NCBI RefSeq assembly: GCF_020080835.1
Contig: NC_058160.1
Location: forward strand, 4,281,515 to 4,345,514
Length of the DNA stretch: 64,000 nucleotides
Reading direction: 5' to 3'
Source of the DNA: Cotesia glomerata
Lineage: Eukaryota > Arthropoda > Insecta > Hymenoptera > Braconidae
The translations under genes and the position numbers were made by a program. This document shows, piece by piece, positions 45,645 to 55,521 of the stretch (positions are counted from its first letter, which is position 1; every line of letters begins with the position of its first letter). The notes under the pieces were generated by a model. It searched no databases and was not told where the DNA came from. It worked only from the letters and a program-made list of their open reading frames with translations.

Positions 45645-45869
45645 TTAAGGTAAAGGACCCAGTTATTGACACTGGCCTAATTATTGACACTTGCAATTTT
45701 ATTTTAATTGATTAAAACAAATCGACTCTAATAAGTTAATAAATATAATTTTTAAATTATAAATTTTAAGATAATTGGTTTTTTGAGAACATTTTATTTT
45801 TTTAATTAGAATAAAATTGCAAGGGTCAATTAACTAGGCCAGTGCCAATAATTGGGACTTTTACCTTAA
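45645..45869. mobile_element. TTAA-flanked fold-back MITE
   Basis: TTAA at 45645 and 45866 with ends GGTAAAGGACCCAGTTATTG and CAATAATTGGGACTTTTACC. Arms of about 80 bp pair well. Same TTAA rule as 40722-41132, 53739-54468 and 56241-57695, but different ends. Confidence 0.75.
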
Positions 45870-45956
45870 TATGGCTTTTATATGGATCTCATATTTGTGT
45901 CAAAATATGAGATTCATAATGAACCTCATCATGATATCAGATGATTTTTACAAGGG

Positions 45957-47805
45957 TCACTAATTTTTTATTTAAATATAGGCGTATTTCTTCATTTAGT
46001 ATGATCAAATTTGAAAAAAAAAATTTAATCCAAAATGAAAACTAAAATATTTCAATACTTGCAAACACGACCTAAAAATTAAATAAATTTTTTTTTCTAA
46101 ACTATTTTGAAGCATAAAACTTGAAAAATGACTTTTAAGTCATATTTGGAGTCATAATTTACAAAAATCATCACAAATAAGATTTAAAGTAAGAAAAATT
46201 TTTCTATTTGGAAGCTCCTAAATAATAACTAAATTTTTCTTTCAATCTTAAAAATTAATAACCATATACCATTAATAATAATTAATAATAAAAATTTAAA
46301 ATATGATACATAACGCCGACATTTGAATAAATTAGTATATCTTTGATGAATGAGACCAGTAAAAATGAATGAAAGATTGATTGAAGAGAAAAATAATAAT
46401 AAATTATAAAATAAATAAAGCAGTATTTTTAAGGCAATGCAAATGCCTCTGTCTGTATAGATAATTATAAGAACTTATTGAATATCCACAGAAGTTAAAA
46501 TAATTAGGTTGAAAAGTTGAAAATGCATTATTAAAAAAATATACAGTATATGGTACATTATAATAATAATTAATAATTGATGAAATAATGTACAATGCCA
46601 AGTAGGAATTTCAAAAAAGGTTGCATAAAAAAAGGTTGTTTTTTAAGCTATTTATTATTGTTTTGAGTTATAATTCTTATCAGTTTATCAAAGTTATAAC
46701 TTATGATTAGCAATTAATATGCATTAAAAATTTATGTGAGTTATTAACTATTAAAATAGTTATTTGTCATTATTTTTAATGATAATTAATAAAACTATAA
46801 ATGTATAAATAAGTAGTTGTTAGTAATATATAATATGAAATATTAAATTTTAAAAATAAGTTACTTGTACAAATATTAAAAAAAAAACATTTGTTAGTAA
46901 TATATTTTAAATTATATTACACATATAAATATAAAATTATTCAGAATTTTTTTTTATATTTATCCGAGAAATTTGTATTTTTTTTTAATATTAATATTGC
47001 ATTAATAAAATTGTAAGACTAGTAAGAAAAAATTTTTGAAAAAAATTCAGTCAATATAATTAAATGTTAATTTAAATTTAATAAATTAACATAAATTGGA
47101 AATTATTTTTTTAGTTAAAAAAAAAAAAAAAAAAAAAAAAATTGTAATTGACAATTAATCTAAACAACTTAAAGTAAATATTGGTACTAATTTTTACGAA
47201 AAAAAATTGATTATTTTTTGAAGAAAAAAAAAATGTTTATTAACTGAATTTTTTTTAATAAACAAAAAATTAAGATATTTAATTAAATAATATAATTAAT
47301 AATCAATAAATATCTAAAAAATGGTATTGATAAGTGATAATTAAAAATACTATTACAAATATTAATAATATTAACACTATAAAAATAATGAAATAGCTTC
47401 TGAAAAATAAAACTAAATACCGTGTTTAATTACAGTGATTAAAAATTTAAAAACTCAGTTATCATAATTATCAATTAAAATAAATTTATCGATAAATACA
47501 GTTTAAGTTTAAATAAAAATAACACAAATAAGTATGTGTAATTATTAAAACCAATGTAGCGGGATATAAAAATAATCTAAAATGTAAATGCCCGAAATTA
47601 AATTAAAATTATGGAAGCAAGAAGTTGTAAACTTTCAGATAATAAATATTCCCTCTTGTTGTAATTATTAATATGTTCCTTTATTTTTTCGCTTATATTA
47701 GAAGAGCGGTAACGAATGAATATTTTGCAGTACAATATATGAGTCATTGTTTTTTAATCACAAATGATTCAACTTACTCTGTTTGATCATGACAATAGAA
47801 CAATT
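45957..47805. other. Intergenic, nothing recognised
   Basis: Very AT-rich (A-run at 47117-47141). No open frame with coding character, RNA gene or repeat pair was identified. Confidence 0.35.
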
Positions 47806-47810
47806 AATTA

Positions 47811-48310
47811 GTATATTACACTACAAGGTCAGAAAGTTGAGATTCCTGCACTGCGCGCCATGATGCCCGAGGCGAAGCCATAATTTATAGCTAAATTTAT
47901 AGCCATACTTGATAGCTAAATTTGTCATTAAAGACAAATTTGGGGGCTGGGGAAATAAAGGATAAAGGAGGGACGGGGGACCTTACTCAGTAGGAATTTT
48001 TCGGTAACCGAAAAAATAATTCAGAAAGCCCAGACCAGGACTCGAACCCGGATCGTTTGGTTACGCGCTAAAGGCTCTACCAGTTAAGCTATCCGAGAGA
48101 TTGTCCGTAACTACCATTCAGTCACCAAATAAGACCTACCGAGTAGTGTATACTAGTTTTCTTGCTATCCGGTCGAAAGTACGCAAAAAATTGCTTTGAA
48201 AAAAAATTGACGCCTGCCCCCGACATTTGCGGCACGAGCGAAGCGAGTGCTGCTTTGCTGGTCGGGGAGGGGGGGGGGCAGGCATCAAATACACCTGTCA
48301 ATAAAGATAT
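47811..48310 (-). repeat. AGTATATTACAC repeat unit with complete tRNA-like sequence and GC hairpins
   Basis: The unit opens with AGTATATTACACTACAAGG (47811) and contains the inverse GTGTATACT at 48147. It includes ATGCCCGAGGCGAAGCC, a block collinear with 18218-18385 (GACAAATTTGGGG... to GGATCGTTTGGTTACGCGC), and a GC-rich hairpin region (GGCACGAGCGAAGCGAGTGC at 48230, then a G9 run). The tRNA-like part on the minus strand (48100 to 48028) forms a fair cloverleaf: D-arm GCTTAACTGGTAGAGC, loop CGCGTAA, T-arm CCGGGTTCGAGTCCTGG. GC-rich words of the same kind recur at 50372-50800 and 52465-52690. Confidence 0.6.
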
Positions 48311-48494
48311 TAATTTATAATCTATCATATTACTACTTTCTTTTGAGAAAAGATCTTAATTTAATTTAATAAATTTAAAGTTATAAATATATTATAAATT
48401 AACTCTGATTTTGAGAAAAAAAAAAAACAGAAAAATGAAATAATAATCGTAAAATGCATAGAAAAAAAAATTAAGAAAAAAATCTGTTTGTGTA

Positions 48495-49947
48495 CACTGA
48501 TAGAAGGATTTGTTTATAGTAAAAAATATTTGTTAATATTTAACAAGTCATTTATTAGAGACCACTTTTTAGTCCTTATGGAAGTATAGGACATACAGTC
48601 CGTTCACTGAGTTTCATCTCACAATGCATATATAATATATATATATTATATATAGCTATACTATAGTACGTGACTTAACAGCCGAGACCAGTGATTGCAG
48701 TTTCAATCGGCTTAGCGAAACGAATGGAAATTTTGAAAAAACGTTTTTAGAGATAATAGATAATTTAATAAACTATTTCACCACAAAGCATTTTTTTCAA
48801 AAATTTCATTCGTTTCGTGAAACCAATCGAAACTGCAATTGCTCTGCTGTTGGAAGTGCGACAGAGATAGTTCCGTTGAGCTCCGTGAGAGCAAAGCGAG
48901 AAAAAGATGGTCTCGCCTGTTAAGAAGGATTAATTTTGTTCGAGACTGTACTTTCAGAAAACTTAAGTTTTTACTAGTGATTTAATGAAATTTAGCTTAC
49001 CGGAATAATCTTTTATGCATTAAATAACTATATTATTATCAAATAATTGATAATTTATTTTTAATTTGAATAAAATAATAAGTTTTTTAATTTTAAATAT
49101 TTTTTAAAAAGTTTGGCAACGCAATAAATTTTATCGCGGTTGCGCATGCGTTGACTGCTCTATTCGTGTTTTTGATGGGTACGTGTGTATTATGTTTACA
49201 AGTTATGCTATTAAAAATATCAAAATATTAAAGAATTAAAATATTGATTATTTAATTATGTTATGTTTTATAATAAATAATAACAATTTTATAATATTTT
49301 TCTTAACCTATTTGATATTTCTATTAACCTATTTCATTGAAGCTTTAAATTTCCCGCGCGACCCACCACGTACGGCGTTGCCGTCAACATAACCCACGTT
49401 TGCTATGGCTGACTATTTTTTTAAAATTTAGATTTTTCAAACTCAATTATTTTTATAACTAAGTACCCTCAACTTAATTTTATTTTTTCAATAATTTTTG
49501 AAAATTTTTTTTTTCTTACAATGAGTTTTTCGAAGCTTTCTCATTATTTTTTCATCATGAAATTTATTAAAACAAGAGTAGGTGTGAGATTTGGTATGTC
49601 ATTACAATGTTAAATGACCTGTTTTGAATCTTGTTTTATAAATAAACTATCAACCCTAGGTCGCTGAAATTTTAACACAACACGTATTAAATATATTTCT
49701 ATCGATCCTAAAAATTTTAAATTGATCTCATTATTACGACTTAACTCCCATACCTCCTTAACAAATATTTCTTAGTATTTAAAAAGATTTATTAATATTT
49801 AATAAATGAATATCAGATTTATTAAATACAAACAAATCATTTTAAATACTAAGAAATATTTGTTTAATACTAAAAAGTGGTCTCTAATAAATAATTTGTT
49901 AATTATTAACAAATATTTTTTAATACAAATAAACCCTTCTATCAGTG
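48495..49947. mobile_element. CACTGATAGAAGG MITE, copy 2, split by a 1.2-kb insertion
   Basis: Left part 48495-48578 and right part 49761-49947 together match the 272-bp copy at 61821-62092; TA flanks both ends. Between them is an insert bounded by TGGAAGTATAGGA on the left and the imperfect inverse TCCCATACCTCC on the right. TTA (extendable to TCCTTA) is repeated at the junctions. The insert carries an internal inverted repeat (about 48700-48850, arms GCAGTTTCAATCGG / CCAATCGAAACTGC) and a GC-richer stretch at 49130-49410. Confidence 0.7.
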
Positions 49948-50189
49948 TATTTTTTCAAATAATTATTTGTTCAATAATTAATTTATTTATTTGAGAATAT
50001 CTATCAGAATAAAAAATATTTCTCGTTTCTTTATGTAATTTAAATATTAAAAAAGTCTCATTTCATTAAAATAAATATTTATTATCTATAATTAACTTAG
50101 TTTTAACCTAAAATCATTGACACATAACAAAATAGATACATTCATAACAATCACAAGTAAGGTTAGGCTTATAAACATAAGTTATAAAG

Positions 50190-50800
50190 ATAGCGCGTCT
50201 ACCGACTTTCAGACTTTCTGCCGCCTCGTGTCTCGTTGTCAGTGCATGAATTCATTATTTCGGCTCCCCGTCGTAGAGCGCATGCGCGACTCAACCACGG
50301 CATCAAAGTGGGGCTTTCTGCCCTCAAATCGCAGCGGGAACCCCGTACTTTCGACCGGCGTAGTAAGAAATAGTATATTACACACCTAGGGAAGTAAAGT
50401 AAGAAATGTCTCAGATCACATGTAATTGTTGGCCGAGGCGAAGCCGAGGTCAACAAACATGTGATCTGAGGCTTTCTTATTTACTTCCCGAGGAGTGTAT
50501 ACTATTTTTTTGTCCGACGAAGGCGGAAAGCGGCAACTTAGTTTAGCGCAGCGGGACGAAAGTTGCCACTTTCCGCCCGGAGGGCAAAAATTAGTATATT
50601 ACACTACAAGGGCTCTCAAACTTTCTGCCCGTGTGGTGTATACTATTTTTCTTTATTTTCGGCCGAAAGTACGCTGACTTACAAATCAATTAACGTTACA
50701 GTTAAATGTTCTTAGTATGTTGTCGATGCCCGCCCGACATTTGCGGCACGAGCGAAGCGAGTGCGGCTGGTCGGGGGCGGGCATCGACTTCATCTAAATA
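50190..50800. repeat. GC-rich double-hairpin element, copy 1
   Basis: AGTATATTACACACC at 50374 and GGAGTGTATACT ending at about 50506 bound a palindrome with AAGAAATGTCTCAGATCACA arms and the centre GGCCGAGGCGAAGCCGAGGT. Next comes a second hairpin (GGCGGAAAGCGGCAACTT ... AAGTTGCCACTTTCCGCC, 50521-50579), then a third AGTATATTACAC...GTGTATACT unit and a GGCACGAGCGAAGCGAGTGC hairpin (50743). The upstream flank 50200-50360 resembles 52280-52460. No protein is supported; the two overlapping frames here are on GC-rich repeat DNA. Confidence 0.65.
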
Positions 50801-50894
50801 GACAAAAATAATAGTAACTTTTTAAAATTAAATTAATTCAATTGAATAGTCTTATTTTTATTAATTTTTGATTATTTAATTTTGAAAATTTATT

Positions 50895-51162
50895 ATTAAG
50901 ATATTTAATTTTTTGGAGCAAAAGAAAAATTTTCTCAAGACAAGAAAATTTACTTCTGTCAAGAACTTAATTTTTTGGAACAAGAGAGAAATTTTCTCAA
51001 AACAAGAAAATTTTCTTGATTTAAATAAATTGTCTTGGATCAAGACACGTATTTCTTGAAGCAAGGGAATTAATTTTGTTGGAATAAGTGAAATTTCTTG
51101 TGTCAAGAAAATAATTAGGAAGAAAAATATTTTCTTGGTTCAAGTGAACCTTTCTTTCTGTG
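50895..51162. repeat. Partial CACAGAA/CTTGA element
   Basis: The right end TTCTTTCTGTGTA at about 51160 is intact and the sequence is collinear, in reverse, with 30306-30570. The other end is missing. Confidence 0.6.
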
Positions 51163-51370
51163 TAAATATTTATCTGCAGACTTTTTAGGTAACGTATCTG
51201 TTTTTATAATTAGATTAGCTTCCGTATCGAAATTCCTTAAAATTTCCTTTTGATGATGATAACGCATTCATTTTTTAAAATTTTTATTATTTTTCACTCG
51301 ATATAATTTTTTAGATTATAAATTTCAACACACAACGACATAAGAACCCACAAAAGCAATTTTAAGGTTA

Positions 51371-52266
51371 CCCTCGCGGTTTTTGAAATACCGTAAATTT
51401 TCGGTATTAATGCGTTTACTGTAAATTTACCGTTATAATTCTGAAATAATACGGCATTTCTGTGGTCATTTTGGCCAGTTTTTTTACTATAGTTATGCAG
51501 CATTTCTACCGTACTTTTGCTGCAAAGTTCAGAAATAATACTATAAAATTACTGTAAAACTCTAGAACTTTTAGCGTAAAAAATCTATGTATTAACTATA
51601 ATATAATTTTAAAATAATAAAATCGTATTTCTACGGTAAAAATACCAAAGATATACTATAATTTTGCCGCGTTTATACTGATATAATTAAAGATATAATG
51701 CTTTCTACCGTAAGATGGACGGCTGTGTTTATTACTCGGTGAGTCTTATTAGGTGACTGAGTAATTAAGTATGGATAGTGTCTCTGATAGCTCAACTGGT
51801 AGAGCCTTCGGCGCGTAACTAAATTATCTGAGTTCGAATCCCGGTCTAGACTAAAAAAAATTATTAATAATAATAACAATCGAGAAATTAGTTTATCAAC
51901 CTCTTAAAAATAATTCACGATAATTTATATTATAAAAAAAAATTTCAAGCTATTGAATAATAGTAGTAAAGCAGCATATTTTTGGTATTTTGCCGGTAAT
52001 AGAAAGTAGGGATCTTCTTTTCCGGTTTTTTGCTGCAATAATGCCGCAGATATACAGTAAATATGCGGTATATTTACGGTTTAAATGCTGTAAATATACC
52101 GTAACTTTTCTATTGTATTGCCATAAATATTCTGAATTTATTTCGTAATTTTTTCATAATAATTCGACAAAAAAACTGGCTAAAATAACTGAAGTATTAC
52201 GGTAAAAATACAGCATTTATATCGTATAAATACCGAATCTTTACGGCATTTCCAAAACCGTGAGGG
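51371..52266 (-). mobile_element. 896-bp TIR element (CCCTCGCGG ends) with internal tRNA-like sequence, copy 2
   Basis: Same element as 10001-10899 in the opposite orientation, flanked by TA on both sides (copy 1 has TT). The two copies differ by scattered single bases over their full length. The tRNA-like core lies at 51780-51850 on the plus strand. The element ends 503 bases before the start codon of the E66-like gene at 52769. Confidence 0.75.
51780..51850 (+). other. tRNA-like sequence inside the second CCCTC element
   Basis: GATAGCTCAACTGGTAGAGC (D-arm with box A), loop CGCGTAA and T-arm CTGAGTTCGAATCCCGGTC with box B. The anticodon stem is mismatched and position 33 is G, as in the copy at 10421-10491. 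Retention of both boxes in both copies, while stems decay, hints that the boxes or sequence identity rather than tRNA function was retained. Confidence 0.6.
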
Positions 52267-52464
52267 TAGGCCTGAGTGCACAATAAACCGCGTCAGCTCT
52301 GGTGAATACTTTTTTTTCGCTGCCTCGTACATCAATTCAGTGCACAACTAGTTTCTTCCAGCGCACTAGAGCAGCGCGCATGCGCGCCCCTACCAAAGCA
52401 TAAATGTCGGTCTTTCTGATTCCCAACAGAAGTAGCAAGTACGTGCTTTCGGCCGTGAATAAAG

Positions 52465-52690
52465 AAATAGTATATTACACACCTGTGGCAAGAAAATGAG
52501 AAATGTCTCAGAACACATATATGTTGCCCGAGGCGAAGCCGAGGTCGACATATATGTGATCTGAGATATTTATTATTTTCCTGCCATAGGTTTGTATACT
52601 ATTTTTCTGTCCGACAGAGGCGGAAAGCGGCAATTTCGTTTAGCGCAGCGGGCCGAAAGTTGCCACTTTCCGCCTGGAGGGCAGAAAATT
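52465..52690. repeat. GC-rich double-hairpin element, copy 2, abutting an E66-like gene
   Basis: AGTATATTACACACC...TTTGTATACT (52470-52600) with centre GCCCGAGGCGAAGCCGAGGT, then GGCGGAAAGCGGCAATTT...AAGTTGCCACTTTCCGCC (52619-52676). It is collinear with 50374-50588. In the first hairpin the two copies differ in the arms, but both arms change together (CCTAGGGAAGTAAA/TTTACTTCCCGAGG versus CCTGTGGCAAGAAAA/ATTTTCCTGCCATAGG). It ends about 80 bases before the ATG at 52769 and so lies where a promoter would be. Confidence 0.65.
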
Positions 52691-52768
52691 TTATTTATAT
52701 GTTCCGATTATTATAGTACAGACAAAAAATTGTTACACTTACTAAAAATAAAATAACATACAAGCAGT

Positions 52769-53734
52769 ATGAACTCCCATAAACGATTAATATTTTTATT
52801 AATTATAGTTACTGTAATGATTGTCGGTATTGTACTGATCTGTCTTTCAAATGCCAAAACTAAATCGCAAAACGATGATGTTCAGTCATTGGCACATAGT
52901 GTTTCTGAACAATTAACAGCAAATCATTCTGAAGAATTTTCCCTAGCAAAGCAGCCTATTCAACCGGGTGATGCTCAAGCTGATCAAAAACCTGACAAAT
53001 TTATGCTTCAAAGCAAAGAGATAATCAAAAAGATCAGACACATTATGAAACAGAAAGCTACTGATGACTGTTCAGACTCTTTATCGGCAAGTGAATTAGA
53101 AATAATTGAAAGCTATGATGAAAACTCTGAAACGAATTTAATAGAGAAGCTAGAGCTGCAGATTTCTGAAGATGATGATGATTCTCTAGATCTTCAAAAA
53201 TCACTGCAATTCATTATGAAATTATTAAAAGCATATGCTGAAGGTAATACAACAGTTAATTATAAATTCGTGAAGGATTTTATGGAAAAAATTGGATCCC
53301 ACATTACTTATCAAGTTTCTGACGACAACTTAGCAACGCTAGAAGCTAATGAAAAAAATCAAATTATGAAAGATGTTCCAATGATGATCAATTATCTTAA
53401 ATCGTTTCTTATATATGAATATATTGTTTTGACTAATGACTCGGGATATTCAAAGGTCAATGAGAATGCGATAAATAATTTAATAACAATATTGACATCA
53501 AAAGCTAAGACATTGAGTGATAAATACAAAGACAATTATATGTATTACAATGCGGCATTTTTATTAAGTAATTTTATTATCGATTCTAATAGTTATAAAA
53601 ATATGGTTAGAACGTTATCCACATGGGAACAAAAATACAAAGATTCTTTTGCAAAATGCAAGACAGAAAATTCAGATACTTTCAAGTTTTATTCTTCAAC
53701 TTATAAACTTTTGGAAATAATAGATGAAAATTAG
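52769..53734 (+). CDS. Membrane-anchored ODV-E66-like N-terminal-domain protein, copy 4 (divergent)
   Basis: Single-exon frame of 321 aa, the longest and most divergent copy. The anchor spans 7-26. Residues 28-140 are a polar, acidic insert not seen in the other copies (including EDDDDS at 134-139). From 144 on the family pattern returns: KSLQFIMKLLKAY (144-156) in place of the CDFA segment, EYIV at 217-220, and NAAFLLSNFI at 261-270 in place of ARLLTN. The ICH motif is lost. Membership rests on this spacing and the shared intronless, anchored layout. It is encoded on the opposite strand from copies 1-3, about 28 kb away, with a GC-rich hairpin element just upstream and a fold-back element 5 bases beyond the stop. 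Confidence 0.65.
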   Translation: MNSHKRLIFLLIIVTVMIVGIVLICLSNAKTKSQNDDVQSLAHSVSEQLTANHSEEFSLAKQPIQPGDAQADQKPDKFMLQSKEIIKKIRHIMKQKATDDCSDSLSASELEIIESYDENSETNLIEKLELQISEDDDDSLDLQKSLQFIMKLLKAYAEGNTTVNYKFVKDFMEKIGSHITYQVSDDNLATLEANEKNQIMKDVPMMINYLKSFLIYEYIVLTNDSGYSKVNENAINNLITILTSKAKTLSDKYKDNYMYYNAAFLLSNFIIDSNSYKNMVRTLSTWEQKYKDSFAKCKTENSDTFKFYSSTYKLLEIIDEN

Positions 53735-53738
53735 TTTC

Positions 53739-54468
53739 TTAAGAAGACTCGGTGGTCTAGCGGCTTAAAATTTTAGCTATTTTAAAAAATCTTATTTCTA
53801 TATCAAGGTAATGATTAATGCTTTCAAATTTTTATTACACTTATTCTATTACTTATCAACTACATGAAAATGAAAATCAAAACAAAAAAAAATTTTTTTT
53901 TAAATTAGAAAAATGGCGCTGAAATCCCTTCAAAAGAAATGAACCTTACTGGCGCGGGTCGATTGACCTCTCCATTTGATCTGAAATAAAAAAAAAATGA
54001 CAGATTTTTAATTAGTATAAGTATAATTATCGCCGGAACTAGAATAGAAAAAAAAAAATATTTGACAAATTGGCGCGTAGTTGAAATAATTTTTTGAAAA
54101 CGAATTTCAGATTTGTATTTTTAACTACGCGCCATTTTGTCAAATATTTTTTTTTTCATTCTATTTCCGGCGATAACTATACTTATATTTATTAAAAATC
54201 TGTATTTTTTTTTATTTCAGATCAGATGGAGAGATCAATCGACCTGCGCCAGTAAGGTCCATTTTTTTTTGGAGAGGGGGACTTGAGCGCCATTTTTCTA
54301 ATTTACAAAAAAAATTTTTTTTTTGTTTTGATTTTCATTTTCGTGTAGTTGATAAGTAATAGAATAAGTGTAATAAAAATTTAAAATTATTAGTCATTAT
54401 GTTCATATAAAAATAAAATTTAAAAAATAGGTTAAATTTTAGGCCGCTAGACCACCGGGTCCCCTTAA
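53739..54468. mobile_element. TTAA-flanked fold-back element with tRNA-5'-like ends
   Basis: TTAA at 53739-53742 and 54465-54468. The ends read GACTCGGTGGTCTAGCGGC on the left and, inverted, GACCCGGTGGTCTAGCGGCC on the right. TGGTCTAGCGG is a perfect Pol III box A, as at the start of tRNA-Glu. The arms then pair for about 330 bp each (for example GGCGCGTAGTT / AACTACGCGCC near the centre). It fills the whole gap between E66-like copies 4 and 5. No coding content. Confidence 0.75.
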
Positions 54469-54669
54469 AGAGAAGTTGTTGATTATTTCATTAGATTGTC
54501 GAATAAAAATGAATAGTTAAATTATAGTAGAGATAATTTTTAAAAAATTATTTTACATTTATTAGAACGATAAAAGAAAATTTTTATATCATTACCAGAT
54601 TGAAAATTGATGAGTAAAAATATTTAATATTTAAAGACAATCATTAAAATTGTGTACTGACTCTTGCGA

Positions 54670-55521
54670 ATGACAATAATATTTTTGAGCTGCATAATTG
54701 CATCGGCAATCATTGTCTTCGTTGCTGTTGCTTCAGAAAATGAAGAAGATGATTTATCAAAAAAAGAAGTTGAACTCGATGAAGAATTTGTTGAAAAAAT
54801 AACAAATGCAATGATGATTGAAATAAAAAATCCTACACCATCGCTTTCTGACGCCATTAATAATTATCTGTCAGACCGCGAAAGTTATGTGCAAGCAACA
54901 ATAGCGACTTGTACACTAAACGTAAGGTTCTTGAAAGAGACATTAGATTTGAATTTTGAAGCCTTGCAATATTATGCGCGAAACACGTCAGAAGATGACT
55001 ATAAAAACTTTGTGACTGACCACATTAAGAAAATCTATGAAGTAATAATGCCGGATGTAAGCTTCACTGTTTATTCAATGCTGAATACCAGTTTATTCAC
55101 GGGGAGTTTATTGAAGCTGTTGGCAATGTATGAGTACGTGGTGCAAGACGAAACAGAAGATGAGACCGAAGTTAAAAAAACAATTTGCCATTCGCTGATC
55201 GTTTTTATAGTGCCGAAATTGAATACTTCTTTTGGGAAACGTTATAAGCAAGGATCGGCTGTAATTTATATTAATATTCCGCGATTGTTGACCAATTATC
55301 GGTATGACAGGCCGAAATTCCGCGAAGACATGAAAAATCGCAAAGAGCTTCGGGTTTTGAAGAAAGAATTTGAATTAGTGCATGAATCTAGTGGAGAATA
55401 TAATAATTTGATCCAAATAATTGATTTTGAATTTTATGATAATGTTTATAAGGTATTGTTTGAAGATGATGATTATGATTATGATGACATTGATGATGAG
55501 GATGCAGAAGATGAAAATTAA
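54670..55521 (+). CDS. ODV-E66-like N-terminal-domain protein, copy 5, acidic tail
   Basis: Single-exon frame; the first ATG is at 54670 (an upstream in-frame TTG at 54664 is not a likely start), giving 283 aa. Residues 2-21 are hydrophobic right from the start and end in VASE, so this copy may be secreted by signal-peptide cleavage rather than anchored. Family landmarks: YEYVV at 154-158, ICH at 172-174, VPKLNTS at 181-187 and IPRLLTN at 203-209. The CDFA segment is replaced. The last 18 residues are almost all Asp, Glu and Tyr, a feature no other copy has. It is in tandem with copy 4, 935 bases downstream. Confidence 0.7.
   Translation: MTIIFLSCIIASAIIVFVAVASENEEDDLSKKEVELDEEFVEKITNAMMIEIKNPTPSLSDAINNYLSDRESYVQATIATCTLNVRFLKETLDLNFEALQYYARNTSEDDYKNFVTDHIKKIYEVIMPDVSFTVYSMLNTSLFTGSLLKLLAMYEYVVQDETEDETEVKKTICHSLIVFIVPKLNTSFGKRYKQGSAVIYINIPRLLTNYRYDRPKFREDMKNRKELRVLKKEFELVHESSGEYNNLIQIIDFEFYDNVYKVLFEDDDYDYDDIDDEDAEDEN

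Larger units (their letters stand above)
43143..45956. mobile_element. Outer TIR element (CCCGTGTAAA ends) containing nested TTAA elements
   Basis: CCCGTGTAAAAATCATCTGA at 43143 is answered by TCAGATGATTTTTACAAGGG ending at 45956, flanked by TC on both sides. Ends are of the same type as 20828-23416 and 25585-26956. Its own DNA is seen only at the margins and about 45090-45950; the centre is occupied by later insertions (43188-43400, 43409-45089, 45645-45869). Confidence 0.65.

Noticed and set aside
50117..50456. Overlapping plus and minus frames of 90 and 85 codons in GC-rich DNA
   Set aside because: They fall in the GC-rich hairpin element, whose second copy at 52280-52460 does not keep the frame.
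10421..51850. Functional tRNA genes at 820-890, 10421-10491, 17697-17766, 18329-18384, 26672-26735, 48028-48100 and 51780-51850
   Set aside because: Stems are incomplete, the base before the anticodon is not T in the copies where the loop is clear, and all sit inside repeats.
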